From an uncultured Flavobacteriales bacterium (lineage in GTDB: Bacteria > Bacteroidota > Bacteroidia > Flavobacteriales > UBA1820), in contig CALJDR010000025.1 in the NCBI GenBank assembly GCA_938023515.1, forward strand, positions 1-46,154: a stretch of 46,154 nucleotides of DNA, read 5' to 3'. A program made the position numbers and the translations under genes. The first letter of the stretch is position 1. Every line of letters starts with the position of its first letter. The notes beneath the pieces are model-generated. The model did no database searches. It saw nothing but the letters and a program-made list of their open reading frames with translations, and had not been told where the DNA came from. Shown one piece after another: positions 17,406-25,659 of this stretch.

Positions 17406-17873
17406 TTATTTCAACTTATAATGGGCCGTATCCGCCGCAATAGACTTATCCAGTAAATCTTTAACTGCCCGTTCGGCCTCTCTATCCACCGAACCATCGG
17501 CCCTCACCCGAAACATGATGCTCCTGTTTCCCCGCAGGGCACTGAATTTTTTCTCGGTGCGCACGAAATCGTCTATTTGATCCATCGCCGCATAAGAATC
17601 ATTGAACAAAAGGGTATATCCCCCCTTGCGGTATCGGCGGTCGATAGCCACATCGGACGGCCCCACATAGACGAATGCCGCATCCTGATGGCGCTTTAAC
17701 CGATATTCCGGCCCCTGGACTCCTCCTTCGGCCTGCTCTACGTTAAGCGCCGTTTCATGCATGACTGTAGATGCCATCAGGAACAGAAGGAACATAAAGA
17801 GTACTGCCGGCGCACTGGCCGTAGAGGGTTTGGATATTTCTCCGTCTTTCTTTTTAGTAAAGCTTAATTTCAT
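17406..17873 (-). CDS. Solitary ExbD/TolR-family protein lacking the channel aspartate
   Basis: ExbD-type proteins have a short N-terminus, one membrane helix with an essential Asp, and a periplasmic domain, and work with ExbB in proton-driven energy transfer to TonB. From the ATG at 17873 this is 155 residues: a basic start MKLSFTKKK, then STASAPAVLFMFLLFLMAS, then a periplasmic domain with FRVRADGSV. In Bacteroidota ExbD the equivalent stretch reads STASLPDIVFM; here the Asp is Ala23 (codon GCA, 17805-17807). No exbB or tonB is adjacent. The start at 17873 is favoured by the -7 element at 17893-17900, which rules out the longer frame from 17945. Confidence 0.85.
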   Translation of the reverse strand: MKLSFTKKKDGEISKPSTASAPAVLFMFLLFLMASTVMHETALNVEQAEGGVQGPEYRLKRHQDAAFVYVGPSDVAIDRRYRKGGYTLLFNDSYAAMDQIDDFVRTEKKFSALRGNRSIMFRVRADGSVDREAERAVKDLLDKSIAADTAHYKLK

Positions 17874-17892
17874 CGGACAAAAATAGGGAAAA

Positions 17893-17900
17893 CAAATATA
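17893..17900 (-). promoter_or_regulatory. -7 promoter element of the ExbD-like gene
   Basis: TATATTTG on the minus strand, an exact TAnnTTTG match, with TTCG/TTTC at the -33 spacing. It lies about 20 bases before the ATG at 17873. Confidence 0.6.
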
Positions 17901-18157
17901 ACGCTTATCCGGTAAATATCGAAACGCATTATTTTCACCCCGCAAAATTGTAGGAATTGAAAAACGGGATTTTCAACAAACCGGAAGAAGAAATAGAAAT
18001 TAAATCCCTATGAAATTATGTTGTTTATGCAAGCGGTTTCTGTCTTTTAGGTTAAATAACCATATTTTTTGTGCGTTTTTGAAAAAAATACGCTTTTTTC
18101 ATGGAGAAAAGGCAAAAACTATCAATATTCACAGGTTAAATTATAATTAAAACAGCC
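17901..18157. other. Gene-free, AT-rich stretch before the recombinase
   Basis: I see no gene here. An imperfect GCGT.../...ACGC inverted repeat at about 18072-18093, followed by a T run, could be a leader hairpin. I find no clear TTTG/TAnnTTTG promoter for the recombinase and no CGTACG-core repeats like those at 840-1007. Confidence 0.5.
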
Positions 18158-18811
18158 ATGATTGTAGCTTATTTACGGGTCAGTACAAGCAAACAGCATT
18201 TGTCCAACCAACAGGATGAGATCGAACGTTTTGCACACAGCAAAAGTATCACGGTCAATCGTTGGGTCACCGAGATCGTCAGCGGGAAAAAGAACAAGAA
18301 AGAGCGCAAACTTGGCTCTGTTCTCAAAAAACTTAAGGAGGGCGATACCCTGATCGTGACAGAGCTTTCCCGACTAAGCCGCACCCTCACAGATATCATG
18401 GCCATCATGGGACAATGCCTGGAAAAAAAGATCACGCTCTACAGCACCAAAGACGGTTACGCTTTCGATAACAGCATCAATAGTAAAGTCCTGTGCTTTG
18501 CATTCGGCCTGGTCGCCGAAATAGAGCGAAACCTTATCTCAATGCGTACCCGGGAAGCACTGGCCCTCCGGAAAGCGGAGGGTGTAATCCTGGGGAGACG
18601 CAAAGGGAGCTTCACCAAGCTGAAAATCCTGATAGACAACCGGCAGGAAGTGATCGGCATGCTTCAAAGCGGGAAGACCATCGCCTCCATATGCCGTCAT
18701 TACGACGTATCGCGCGATACATTTAACAACCTCAAGGCTCGCTACCGCTCGGTTTCAGATGCCGTTCGGGAAAGGAGTGACCGACGCGCCGTACTCAGCC
18801 CGGAGGGATAA
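18158..18811 (+). CDS. Mpi-family serine DNA invertase
   Basis: A small serine recombinase of 217 residues: N-terminal catalytic domain with YLRVSTSKQ (Ser9 is the nucleophile, Arg7 nearby), ELSRLSR (69-75) with the conserved arginines, the long E helix GLVAEIERNLISMRTREAL, then a C-terminal helix-turn-helix (about 164-195, SICRHYDVSRDTFNNL). The sequence is close to my memory of Bacteroides master invertase Mpi, which flips many promoters in trans. It has no neighbours suggestive of a prophage, and it is flanked by its own terminator. It is a good candidate to act on the inverted repeats at 840 and 995. Confidence 0.9.
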   Translation: MIVAYLRVSTSKQHLSNQQDEIERFAHSKSITVNRWVTEIVSGKKNKKERKLGSVLKKLKEGDTLIVTELSRLSRTLTDIMAIMGQCLEKKITLYSTKDGYAFDNSINSKVLCFAFGLVAEIERNLISMRTREALALRKAEGVILGRRKGSFTKLKILIDNRQEVIGMLQSGKTIASICRHYDVSRDTFNNLKARYRSVSDAVRERSDRRAVLSPEG

Positions 18812-18826
18812 TAAGGCCCGAACATC

Positions 18827-18856
18827 AAAAGTCCCGGTAAAAATACCGGGACTTTT
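18827..18856. terminator. Bidirectional terminator between recombinase and TPR gene
   Basis: AAAAGTCCCGGT and its exact complement form a 12-bp stem with loop AAAAAT. It separates two convergent genes and can serve both. Confidence 0.92.
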
Positions 18857-18887
18857 AGATTTTTATACACAATAAAAAATCAGTTCT

Positions 18888-20738
18888 CTATTTCTTCGGG
18901 GTATACTTTTCGATCAGGACCTTAAATCCGCCCGTATCCCGAATATTATCAAAATCCGTATCCGAGACTATTTTCTCCAACGGTTTTTCATCTTTTGTGG
19001 TTTTTAAGTACCGTTCCATCCATTCCAAAGATTTAGCAGTTTCCCCAAGGAGTGAATACAGGCAGGCCGTATTTAAAGCAACTTCATCTTTCCCCTGTTC
19101 GCTGATACTTTGAAGCATAGATTCTATTTCACCCTTACAGGCATCCACCGGTTTCCCCAATTTAACCAGTCCTCCCACTGCGCAAATCCAGTTGCTATAG
19201 GCCATAAAATTATCCGGATCGAGTTCAATCGACTTCCGATATTTTTCCATACTTCTTTCATATAATCCCGCATCTCCTTTCATTTCTGCTAAATTGGACA
19301 ATGCACTACCCCAGTTGTTATAAACGGAGAATCTACTCGGACCCAACTCTGCTGCTTTGGCATATTTTTCAAGACTTTCCCGGTAGAGGGACTCGTCTCC
19401 TTTCATTTTTGCAAGGTTAGACAATACGTTACCCCAGTTGTTATAAACGGCAGAATCAGTCGGGTCCAGCTCTGCTGCTTTGGCGCATTTTTCGAGACTT
19501 TCACGACACAGAGACTCGTCTCCTTTCATTTTTGCAAGGTCAGACAATGCACTACCCCAATTGAAGTAAACGGCAGAATTAGTCGGGTCCAGCTCTGCTG
19601 CTTTAGCATATTTTTCTAAACCCTTCCGGTAAAGGGACTCATCCCCTTTCATTTCTGCGAGGTCAGACAATACATTACCCCAGTTGCTATAGACCGATGA
19701 GTCTTTAGGGTTCAATTTTGCAGCTTTCATGTATTTTTCAATGCTTTCCAAGTATATGGGCTCATTTCCTTTCATTTTCGCAAGATCAGACAATGCGTTA
19801 CCCCAATTGTTATAGACAGAAGAATCTTCCGGATCCAGCGCAGACGCCTTCATGTATTTTTCAAAACTATCCCGATACAATTCTTCTCCGCGGGTTCCTC
19901 CTTTCATCTTTGCAAGAGCGCACAATGCATTGCCCCAGTTGCTATAGACCGATGAGTCTTTAGGGTTCAATCCTGCAGCTTTCGTGTATTTTTCAATGCT
20001 TTCCAAGTATAAAGGCTCATCTCCTTTCATTTTCGCAAGGTCGAGCAATGCATTGCCCCAGTTATTATAGGCCGCTGATGTTTCTTCCTTTTGGACAGAC
20101 ATGCTGTAAAAATAACATGCATTTTTCAACTCATTTTTTGCTTGAGCCTCATACCCTTTGAGGAACCAATCCTTTGCTGTCAATAGAGCCTCCGGTTTCG
20201 TCTCATTGATCTTTTTGACGGTTTCATCCAGATCTTTCTCTCTTTGTGGAGTTAGTTTTTTATCGGCGGCCATTTTAGAAATTTCTTCTACCAGTTTAGC
20301 GCTTTCATCGTGATCCGCTTTGATACCGACAAGGTGTTCATGGCCTTCTTCTTTGGCCTTTTCTACATCACATTTTATCTTCTTTATCTCATCAATCTCC
20401 TTTTTTGCCCTCTGCCTGTATTCCCTCAATTTCCAGAACCCCACGAAACCCAGTGCGGCGATAACCACTGCAATAATGGTCATGAATGTATTTATCGTGG
20501 AGATATAATTGGATGAAGAAGCCTGTATGTCTTTAACATACTGCTCCTGCCTGTCTAACGACTCTTTCACGGATATCCCGGTCGATTCCAGCTCTTTGCG
20601 AAGAGCATCGATCTCCTGCTGCTGGAGTTGTATTTTCAGGTCCGTTTCCGTCCGGGTATAGGTTTCCGGTTCGGTCTGTTTTGCTACGGCAGTCACCGCA
20701 ATTCCGCAAAGCAAAAAAAGGAATAAAAATCGTTTCAT
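18888..20738 (-). CDS. Membrane-anchored TPR protein with near-identical tandem repeats
   Basis: From the ATG at 20738 the protein has 616 residues. In order: signal peptide MKRFLFLFLLCGIAVTAVA, a coiled coil (about 30-75), a membrane helix (about 81-103, TIIAVVIAALGFVGF), a charged coiled region, seven tandem TPR-like units of 41-44 residues (about 221-511, consensus NNWGNALSDLAKMKGDESLY), one degenerate unit, and a C-terminal helical cap. The topology suggests a periplasmic coiled coil and a cytoplasmic TPR array. The ATG at 20768 would add ten residues before the signal peptide. Function is unknown; it may be a scaffold. Confidence 0.85.
   Translation of the reverse strand: MKRFLFLFLLCGIAVTAVAKQTEPETYTRTETDLKIQLQQQEIDALRKELESTGISVKESLDRQEQYVKDIQASSSNYISTINTFMTIIAVVIAALGFVGFWKLREYRQRAKKEIDEIKKIKCDVEKAKEEGHEHLVGIKADHDESAKLVEEISKMAADKKLTPQREKDLDETVKKINETKPEALLTAKDWFLKGYEAQAKNELKNACYFYSMSVQKEETSAAYNNWGNALLDLAKMKGDEPLYLESIEKYTKAAGLNPKDSSVYSNWGNALCALAKMKGGTRGEELYRDSFEKYMKASALDPEDSSVYNNWGNALSDLAKMKGNEPIYLESIEKYMKAAKLNPKDSSVYSNWGNVLSDLAEMKGDESLYRKGLEKYAKAAELDPTNSAVYFNWGSALSDLAKMKGDESLCRESLEKCAKAAELDPTDSAVYNNWGNVLSNLAKMKGDESLYRESLEKYAKAAELGPSRFSVYNNWGSALSNLAEMKGDAGLYERSMEKYRKSIELDPDNFMAYSNWICAVGGLVKLGKPVDACKGEIESMLQSISEQGKDEVALNTACLYSLLGETAKSLEWMERYLKTTKDEKPLEKIVSDTDFDNIRDTGGFKVLIEKYTPKK
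19206..20078 (-). repeat. Seven tandem coding repeats of 123-132 bp
   Basis: Seven units, six of 123 bp and one of 132 bp (an extra GTRG-like insert), encode the WGNALSDLAKMKGD motif. Two 104-base stretches, 19681-19784 and 19936-20039, differ at only a few positions and lie two units apart, which suggests recent duplication of a two-unit block. Confidence 0.9.
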
Positions 20739-20791
20739 AGTGCTTAAGTCTGTTTTGAATCCGCACAAAATGCGCAGATAGAAGATGCCTA

Positions 20792-20799
20792 CAAATATA
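20792..20799 (-). promoter_or_regulatory. -7 promoter element of the TPR gene
   Basis: TATATTTG on the minus strand, an exact TAnnTTTG match, just downstream of the tRNA terminator and about 55 bases before the ATG at 20738. Confidence 0.55.
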
Positions 20800-20809
20800 A
20801 AGCAAAAAA

Positions 20810-20829
20810 GGGGCTAATTACTTAGTCCC
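20810..20829 (-). terminator. Terminator after tRNA-Ser
   Basis: An 8-bp stem (one G-T pair) with loop GTAA, followed on the minus strand by TTTTTT. It lies 16 bases beyond the tRNA. Confidence 0.8.
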
Positions 20830-20844
20830 TTTTTTCAATCCCTG

Positions 20845-20931
20845 CGGAGAAAGGGGGATTCGAACCCCCGATACGGTCTCCCGTATACACACTTTCCAGG
20901 CGTGCGCCTTAAACCACTCGGCCATCTCTCC
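20845..20931 (-). tRNA. tRNA-Ser (GGA anticodon)
   Basis: A class II tRNA of about 87 bases. The acceptor stem GGAGAGA pairs with TTTCTCC (one G-T pair), with discriminator G. The anticodon loop is CTGGAAA between CACGC and GTGTG, giving anticodon GGA. A long variable arm (TATACGGGAGACCGTATC) marks it as tRNA-Ser. The T loop reads GGGGGTTCGAATCCCCC. CCA is not encoded. Confidence 0.96.
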
Positions 20932-21035
20932 TGATATTCAGCAAACTGTCGTTTTGCTTCGGCAGGTACACCCACCTCGCTTAACGGGGTGCTAAATAAC
21001 GAATTTTTTTTGTCTTATAAAAATTTCCCGGCACT

Positions 21036-22073
21036 TTATTCGCTCATTTCGCCCCGGAGATTTTTCTGCATATAATGTCGCACCTCCGACAGACCATAAT
21101 TATGCCCCAACAAATGCATCATCTTGGCCAGGGCTGCCTCTTTGGTCATATCATGCCCGCTGATCACCCCGATGCCGGCCAGGGATGCACTCACCTGGTA
21201 ATCCCCCTGGCATACAGAGCCCTTGATGCACTGCGAAATATTGACGATAGGAATATCGCGCTTAATAACCTCTTCCAGCGCCGAAAGGAAACCGGGAGAA
21301 TCGGGGGCGTTCCCCGAACCGAACGTGAGCAGGATCACCCCCCTGAGGCCGGGATAATCGAGCAGGTAGCGGGTCATTTCGGCCGTGATACCGGGGAAAA
21401 CATGGAGCAATAGTATCTCGGTCGATAGCTGCGTGTCGAGGGAAAAAGAAGCATAAGAACGGGGAAGCAGCAATTCCTTATCTACCGTCAAGTGCACTCC
21501 CGACTGCGCCAGGGAAGGATAATTCGGCGAGGCAAACGCATTGAACTGCTCGGCATTGATCTTCGTGCAGCGGTTGCCCCGGTACAGTTCATGCTGAAAA
21601 TACAGGCATACTTCCTTGACCACAGGCGTACCATCGGCCCCGGTAAGAGCCGCCAGTTCCAGCGAAGTGATCAGGTTTTCCTTGGCATCGGTGCGCAAAT
21701 GCCCTATCGGCAGCTGCGACCCGGTAAAGATAACCGGCTTGGACAGCCCGGAGAACATGAAACTGAGCGCCGACGTAGTATAGGCCATCGTATCGGTGCC
21801 ATGCAAAACCACAAAACCATCATAGGCTTCGTAATTATCCTTTATTACCCCCGCAATTTCCACCCAATTGGCCGGGGTAATATTGGAGGAATCGAGCAAA
21901 TGGCCGAACGAGAACGTCTCCAATTCGCAGTGTACGGAGCGCGCCTCGGGCAGATTGCTCATGATATTTTCAAAATCGAAAGGCCGCAGGGCTCCCGTGG
22001 CCGCATCGCGGACCATTCCGATAGTCCCACCGGTATAGATAAGGAGGATGCGGGGGTTTTTATCCGTCGTCAT
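21036..22073 (-). CDS. ansA: Type I L-asparaginase
   Basis: Hydrolyses asparagine to aspartate and ammonia. The 345-residue protein has the two active-site signatures: TGGTIG (14-19, Thr nucleophile) and HGTDTM (91-96). The start has no signal peptide, so it is the cytosolic low-affinity type. Its ATG overlaps the acyltransferase stop as TAATG, so the pair is translationally coupled although the functions are unrelated. Confidence 0.95.
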   Translation of the reverse strand: MTTDKNPRILLIYTGGTIGMVRDAATGALRPFDFENIMSNLPEARSVHCELETFSFGHLLDSSNITPANWVEIAGVIKDNYEAYDGFVVLHGTDTMAYTTSALSFMFSGLSKPVIFTGSQLPIGHLRTDAKENLITSLELAALTGADGTPVVKEVCLYFQHELYRGNRCTKINAEQFNAFASPNYPSLAQSGVHLTVDKELLLPRSYASFSLDTQLSTEILLLHVFPGITAEMTRYLLDYPGLRGVILLTFGSGNAPDSPGFLSALEEVIKRDIPIVNISQCIKGSVCQGDYQVSASLAGIGVISGHDMTKEAALAKMMHLLGHNYGLSEVRHYMQKNLRGEMSE

Positions 22074-23212
22074 TATTCCTGTTCGTTTTTATTGATCACC
22101 GGATTGGCATACATCCGAAGCATGATATTCCGGGCCTCTTCTCCGCCGCCCACAGCCTCGACCGTGGCGCGGAGCCGCTGTTCGAATGCCTCTTTTTCCA
22201 TTGGGGAATAACGGTCGGCGTATTTATCTGTTCCTTCCAGCAAGTCGAATGCCGCGTAATTGGTCGGGAACAGTTCATACAAACGATGAATCTCCCGGTC
22301 AATGATCCCACACACGGCACGGATACGTCGCACATCGTTGTTCAGCATTCTTAATCCTTCCAATTCCTCATCCAGAGCGCGGCCCACGGAAATGTTGACC
22401 CGGCCTTTGCGGCCAGCAATCCCCGTGATGATGGAATTCAGGTCTTCGTCTTTGGCCTTGACGTACTTCACGCCCTGCGCCCGGGCCAACAGCTCACGCA
22501 ATTTCAGGGCATCCGTGGCATCCCATTCGTAGGATATGGCCATCGGCACGATATGCAGGCTTTTCAGGTGATCGATCATGTCGCCCTGCGAAACGGCCAT
22601 CGCCAGCATCTTGATCACCCCGGCATTAGTGCGGTCGTCCCCGTCCTTGGCCCGGCCTTCCCGGTGGGCGATCCACACGGAATCCTTTATATCGTGGATG
22701 ACATGCCGGATATACCGCGAAAGCCGCTGGGAAAACATCAGCGTATCCCGGGGAGGAAGGTCGCGCCGGACGACGAAATTCTTGTTGATGCGGGCCACGG
22801 TCAGCAGCCCTTCGTTCGGCACCAGGTTGTTCCCGATCGCGCTCTGAGCCAGAGGCATCCCCCGGGCGAACAGACCGTAATTGAGGATCACGGAATCCAT
22901 TACGATATCCCGGTGGTTGGATAAAAAGACATATGGCTGCCGCTTTTCGAGTTTGTCCAGTCCATTATAGGAAACCCCATCGGTCGTTTTTTCCAACAGG
23001 AGGGTGACCGGCCGGTAGAGTACATTCCCTACGAAATCTTCGGCCGAGTGGCAGGTGCAGGCTCGGGCGGTTATCTCTTCATCGGTCATCCCTGGGTCCG
23101 CATAGCGCACCACTTGCTGCAAATAGGGAGTCGAAGCCGCAAAAGGCAAAGCCCCCTCTACTTCCCGGTCGGTAAAAGGACGGATATCGTCGTATTCTTT
23201 ATCGTACTGCAT
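22073..23212 (-). CDS. Glycerol-phosphate-type acyltransferase
   Basis: A 379-residue PlsC-like acyltransferase, expected to acylate (lyso)phosphatidate at the inner membrane face. The catalytic block is SNHRDIVMDS (98-107). The His-to-Asp spacing is one residue longer than the classical HX4D; the same NHRDIV form occurs, to my recollection, in other Bacteroidota members. A downstream FVVRRDLPPRDTLMFSQ region resembles the second conserved block. It lies between the App1-like phosphatase and ansA. Confidence 0.82.
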   Translation of the reverse strand: MQYDKEYDDIRPFTDREVEGALPFAASTPYLQQVVRYADPGMTDEEITARACTCHSAEDFVGNVLYRPVTLLLEKTTDGVSYNGLDKLEKRQPYVFLSNHRDIVMDSVILNYGLFARGMPLAQSAIGNNLVPNEGLLTVARINKNFVVRRDLPPRDTLMFSQRLSRYIRHVIHDIKDSVWIAHREGRAKDGDDRTNAGVIKMLAMAVSQGDMIDHLKSLHIVPMAISYEWDATDALKLRELLARAQGVKYVKAKDEDLNSIITGIAGRKGRVNISVGRALDEELEGLRMLNNDVRRIRAVCGIIDREIHRLYELFPTNYAAFDLLEGTDKYADRYSPMEKEAFEQRLRATVEAVGGGEEARNIMLRMYANPVINKNEQE

Positions 23213-23238
23213 GATTCTTTTTCTCAGAAAGACTGGTC

Positions 23239-24204
23239 TTAATTGAAATCGGAGTTCAACCGTGGGGCGATGAAAGATTTAATATCGCTCATCGAACTGT
23301 AAGTCAGCACCGGAACTCCCTGCCATCCCTTGCGTTTCAGGCCTACCCGGCCGTGAATATCGCGCAGGAACACATAGCGCACCCGGCCCGGGAAGCGCCT
23401 TATCACTTCCTTGTAGATGATCGGGTCGTACTGGCCGTTATCCCCAATCAGGATAAATTTCTTGTTCTTCTGGGTGCGCATCAACAGGGAAATGACGCGC
23501 AGTTTGTGCGAAGTCGGCGAGCGATGTCCTCTTTTATGGTTCATAAAATAGGACAACAGCTTGCTCTTCCGCAAGAAACAGGCCCCCTGCGGAAATTTAT
23601 GGCTGTGCAGGAACGTGGAAATCACCGGGAACAGGTTGGCCTCGCTGTTGGACACGTAAAATATTTTCGCTCCGTCGGCCGACAGCAACCGGAATATCTC
23701 CGGCATGCCCTCGATGGACTTGCGTTCGTCGGGACGGGTGAAGATGATCTGTTTCAGGCGGGTGAAAATCGTCGTAGCCCCCGTATGGAGGATCGTGTCG
23801 TCGATATCGGTGATCAGTCCGTATTTATAATCGCTAATGTACAGGCGCTCGTGGAACAGGTTGGGCGCATAGACCGAATAACCGAAATTATCGATGATAA
23901 GCCGGATACGGATATCGTCTATCAGGAACTCCTCGCTCTCTTCCGGGAGCATCACCACGAAGTTGCCTTTGTAGTCGATGTTGCACAGGGTGAAATAACC
24001 CCTGTAGCGCACTTCGAGCATGGCATCGGTAAAAAAATGCGGCGTATAGAGCTTATATAGGTTTTTTATATGCTGAAAAGTCGTATTTTCGTCTCCTATA
24101 TACAACATATCGGCGGGGGCCCGGAGTATCGTGCCGGCAAAACGTATGTTACCGTCTATCGAAAGGTAGTTGTAATACGAAAGAATAGGTATATGCCTGT
24201 CCAC
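23239..24204 (-). CDS. App1-like phosphatidate phosphatase (DUF2183)
   Basis: Shares the C-terminal HAD-type domain of yeast App1, which dephosphorylates phosphatidate to diacylglycerol. In 321 residues the catalytic DIDDT is at 133-137 (ITDIDDTIL), a Ser motif occurs in FYVSNSEAN, and the acidic motif is LIGDNGQYDP. The N-terminal ~120 residues are a beta-rich domain of the same family. Substrate by homology only. It is divergent from the diacylglycerol kinase 31 bases away, whose activity is the reverse reaction. Confidence 0.85.
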   Translation of the reverse strand: MDRHIPILSYYNYLSIDGNIRFAGTILRAPADMLYIGDENTTFQHIKNLYKLYTPHFFTDAMLEVRYRGYFTLCNIDYKGNFVVMLPEESEEFLIDDIRIRLIIDNFGYSVYAPNLFHERLYISDYKYGLITDIDDTILHTGATTIFTRLKQIIFTRPDERKSIEGMPEIFRLLSADGAKIFYVSNSEANLFPVISTFLHSHKFPQGACFLRKSKLLSYFMNHKRGHRSPTSHKLRVISLLMRTQKNKKFILIGDNGQYDPIIYKEVIRRFPGRVRYVFLRDIHGRVGLKRKGWQGVPVLTYSSMSDIKSFIAPRLNSDFN

Positions 24205-24235
24205 GACGATAGTTCCTTATATTGCAGTTACGGCT

Positions 24236-25117
24236 ATGAAAGTTTTATACGTTGTAAACCCTATATCCGGAGGTAAAGATAAAAGTTATTTTGTAAATAA
24301 CATAAACGACTACTGTTATACTTACGGGATAGACTATGAATTTTTCTATACTTCGGGGCAGAACGACGCGGACAAGATCCGCCGCCGGGTAGCCGCATAC
24401 AAACCCGACCGGGTGTTCTCGATCGGCGGGGACGGGACATTCAGGGACATCTGCTCGGCCGTGAAAGGGATGGACATTCCTGTGGCTTATATCCCGATGG
24501 GGTCGGCCAACGGCATGCGCGAAGACCTTCCTTCGGGCGAATCCCCCTGGGAGAGTTTCGAGATGCTGATGGCTACCTACTACACGAAAAAACTGGACAT
24601 CGTCCAGGTGAACGGCATCGACTGTATGCACGTGGCCGACATAGGGCTGAATGCCCAGCTGGTCAAAGCGTACGACCAGGACAAAAGCCGAGGCATTCTC
24701 ACCTACGCCAAATACCTTTTCGGGGCCGTCCGGGCCCAGGAGACCTATCGGTTCCGCTTCACGGTGGACGGTGTGGAATACGAAAAAAAAGGCAGCATGC
24801 TGGCCATCGCTAACGGCACCCGTTACGGTTCAGGACTCACGTTCAACGTAAAAGGAAACCCGTTCGACAACAAGTTCGAGATCATCGTCATCGGGCGGAT
24901 CAACCTGGGAGCCGTCGTGCGCGCCGGATGGACCAAGTTCTTCAACGAAATGAAATACGACAATTATTTTACCATATCGGGACGCAAAGCCGAAATAGAT
25001 ATTTCCCGGGTGACCACCCTCCAGGTGGACGGGGAGGTCGGCGGCCGTTTCGACCACCTGGACATCGAAATGGGAAAAGAAAAAGTGCCGGTACTTATCT
25101 GCCGCACACCCCATTGA
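24236..25117 (+). CDS. Diacylglycerol kinase family lipid kinase
   Basis: Phosphorylates diacylglycerol or a related lipid using ATP. The 293-residue protein has the DAGKc features NPISGG (8-13), the GGDGTF motif (64-69) and PMGSANG (87-93), and a C-terminal beta domain with VDGEVGG. It is divergent from the App1-like phosphatase; the two starts are only 31 bases apart, so their promoters must overlap or lie inside the coding regions. Confidence 0.92.
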   Translation: MKVLYVVNPISGGKDKSYFVNNINDYCYTYGIDYEFFYTSGQNDADKIRRRVAAYKPDRVFSIGGDGTFRDICSAVKGMDIPVAYIPMGSANGMREDLPSGESPWESFEMLMATYYTKKLDIVQVNGIDCMHVADIGLNAQLVKAYDQDKSRGILTYAKYLFGAVRAQETYRFRFTVDGVEYEKKGSMLAIANGTRYGSGLTFNVKGNPFDNKFEIIVIGRINLGAVVRAGWTKFFNEMKYDNYFTISGRKAEIDISRVTTLQVDGEVGGRFDHLDIEMGKEKVPVLICRTPH

Positions 25118-25177
25118 GACGCGCCCCTTATTTTAGGGAACATTCTTCCATCTATACGACAATAAAAACTTGCAAAA

Positions 25178-25636
25178 ATGAAAAATCTCATTCTCGGTTA
25201 TTCGGAGGGCTTTGTTCCCGCCGGACTTCCCTTGTTCATCATGCTCTTATACGTAGCCTTTGTAATATGGATGATCATCCTTTATATAAAGCTGTATTAC
25301 CATGTAAAAAATATCCGGGAACAATCCCAATGCGATACGGCTTTTTATTACGTGGCAAAAGCAGCAAAATGCTCTGCCTCCGCCGCGACTTTTGAAACTC
25401 CGGAAAGAATGAACTCATATTACTCCGTCGCCCGAAAAAACCTGGTCATAGCCCTCTATTTCCTCGGACAGGGCAAAATCGGGAATATTCCGGCGGGATT
25501 TATCCCTAAATTCGACGGGAACATCGACTTCGGCGATTTCATAAAAGGTTATATCTTAGAGGAAATCAAAAAAACAGAGGATTTGATAAAAAAATGTGAA
25601 ACCCCGGGAGACAATTCGGCAAACTCCCCCGAATAA
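25178..25636 (+). CDS. Small membrane protein of unknown function
   Basis: I do not recognise this 152-residue protein. It has one strong membrane helix near the N-terminus (about 18-42, LFIMLLYVAFVIWMIILYI) and a soluble part with a Cys-containing AKAAKCSASA segment and a charged tail ending in a Pro/Asn/Ser-rich stretch. It lies 60 bases after the lipid kinase and 23 bases before a lipoprotein gene in the same direction. It is a real gene by length and position; function cannot be inferred. Confidence 0.7.
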   Translation: MKNLILGYSEGFVPAGLPLFIMLLYVAFVIWMIILYIKLYYHVKNIREQSQCDTAFYYVAKAAKCSASAATFETPERMNSYYSVARKNLVIALYFLGQGKIGNIPAGFIPKFDGNIDFGDFIKGYILEEIKKTEDLIKKCETPGDNSANSPE

Positions 25637-25659
25637 CCCCGCAAAATAACGACAGGCTT

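Noticed and set aside
19206..20078. Tandem repeats considered as CRISPR
   Set aside because: The units are longer, contiguous without spacers, and encode an in-frame TPR array.
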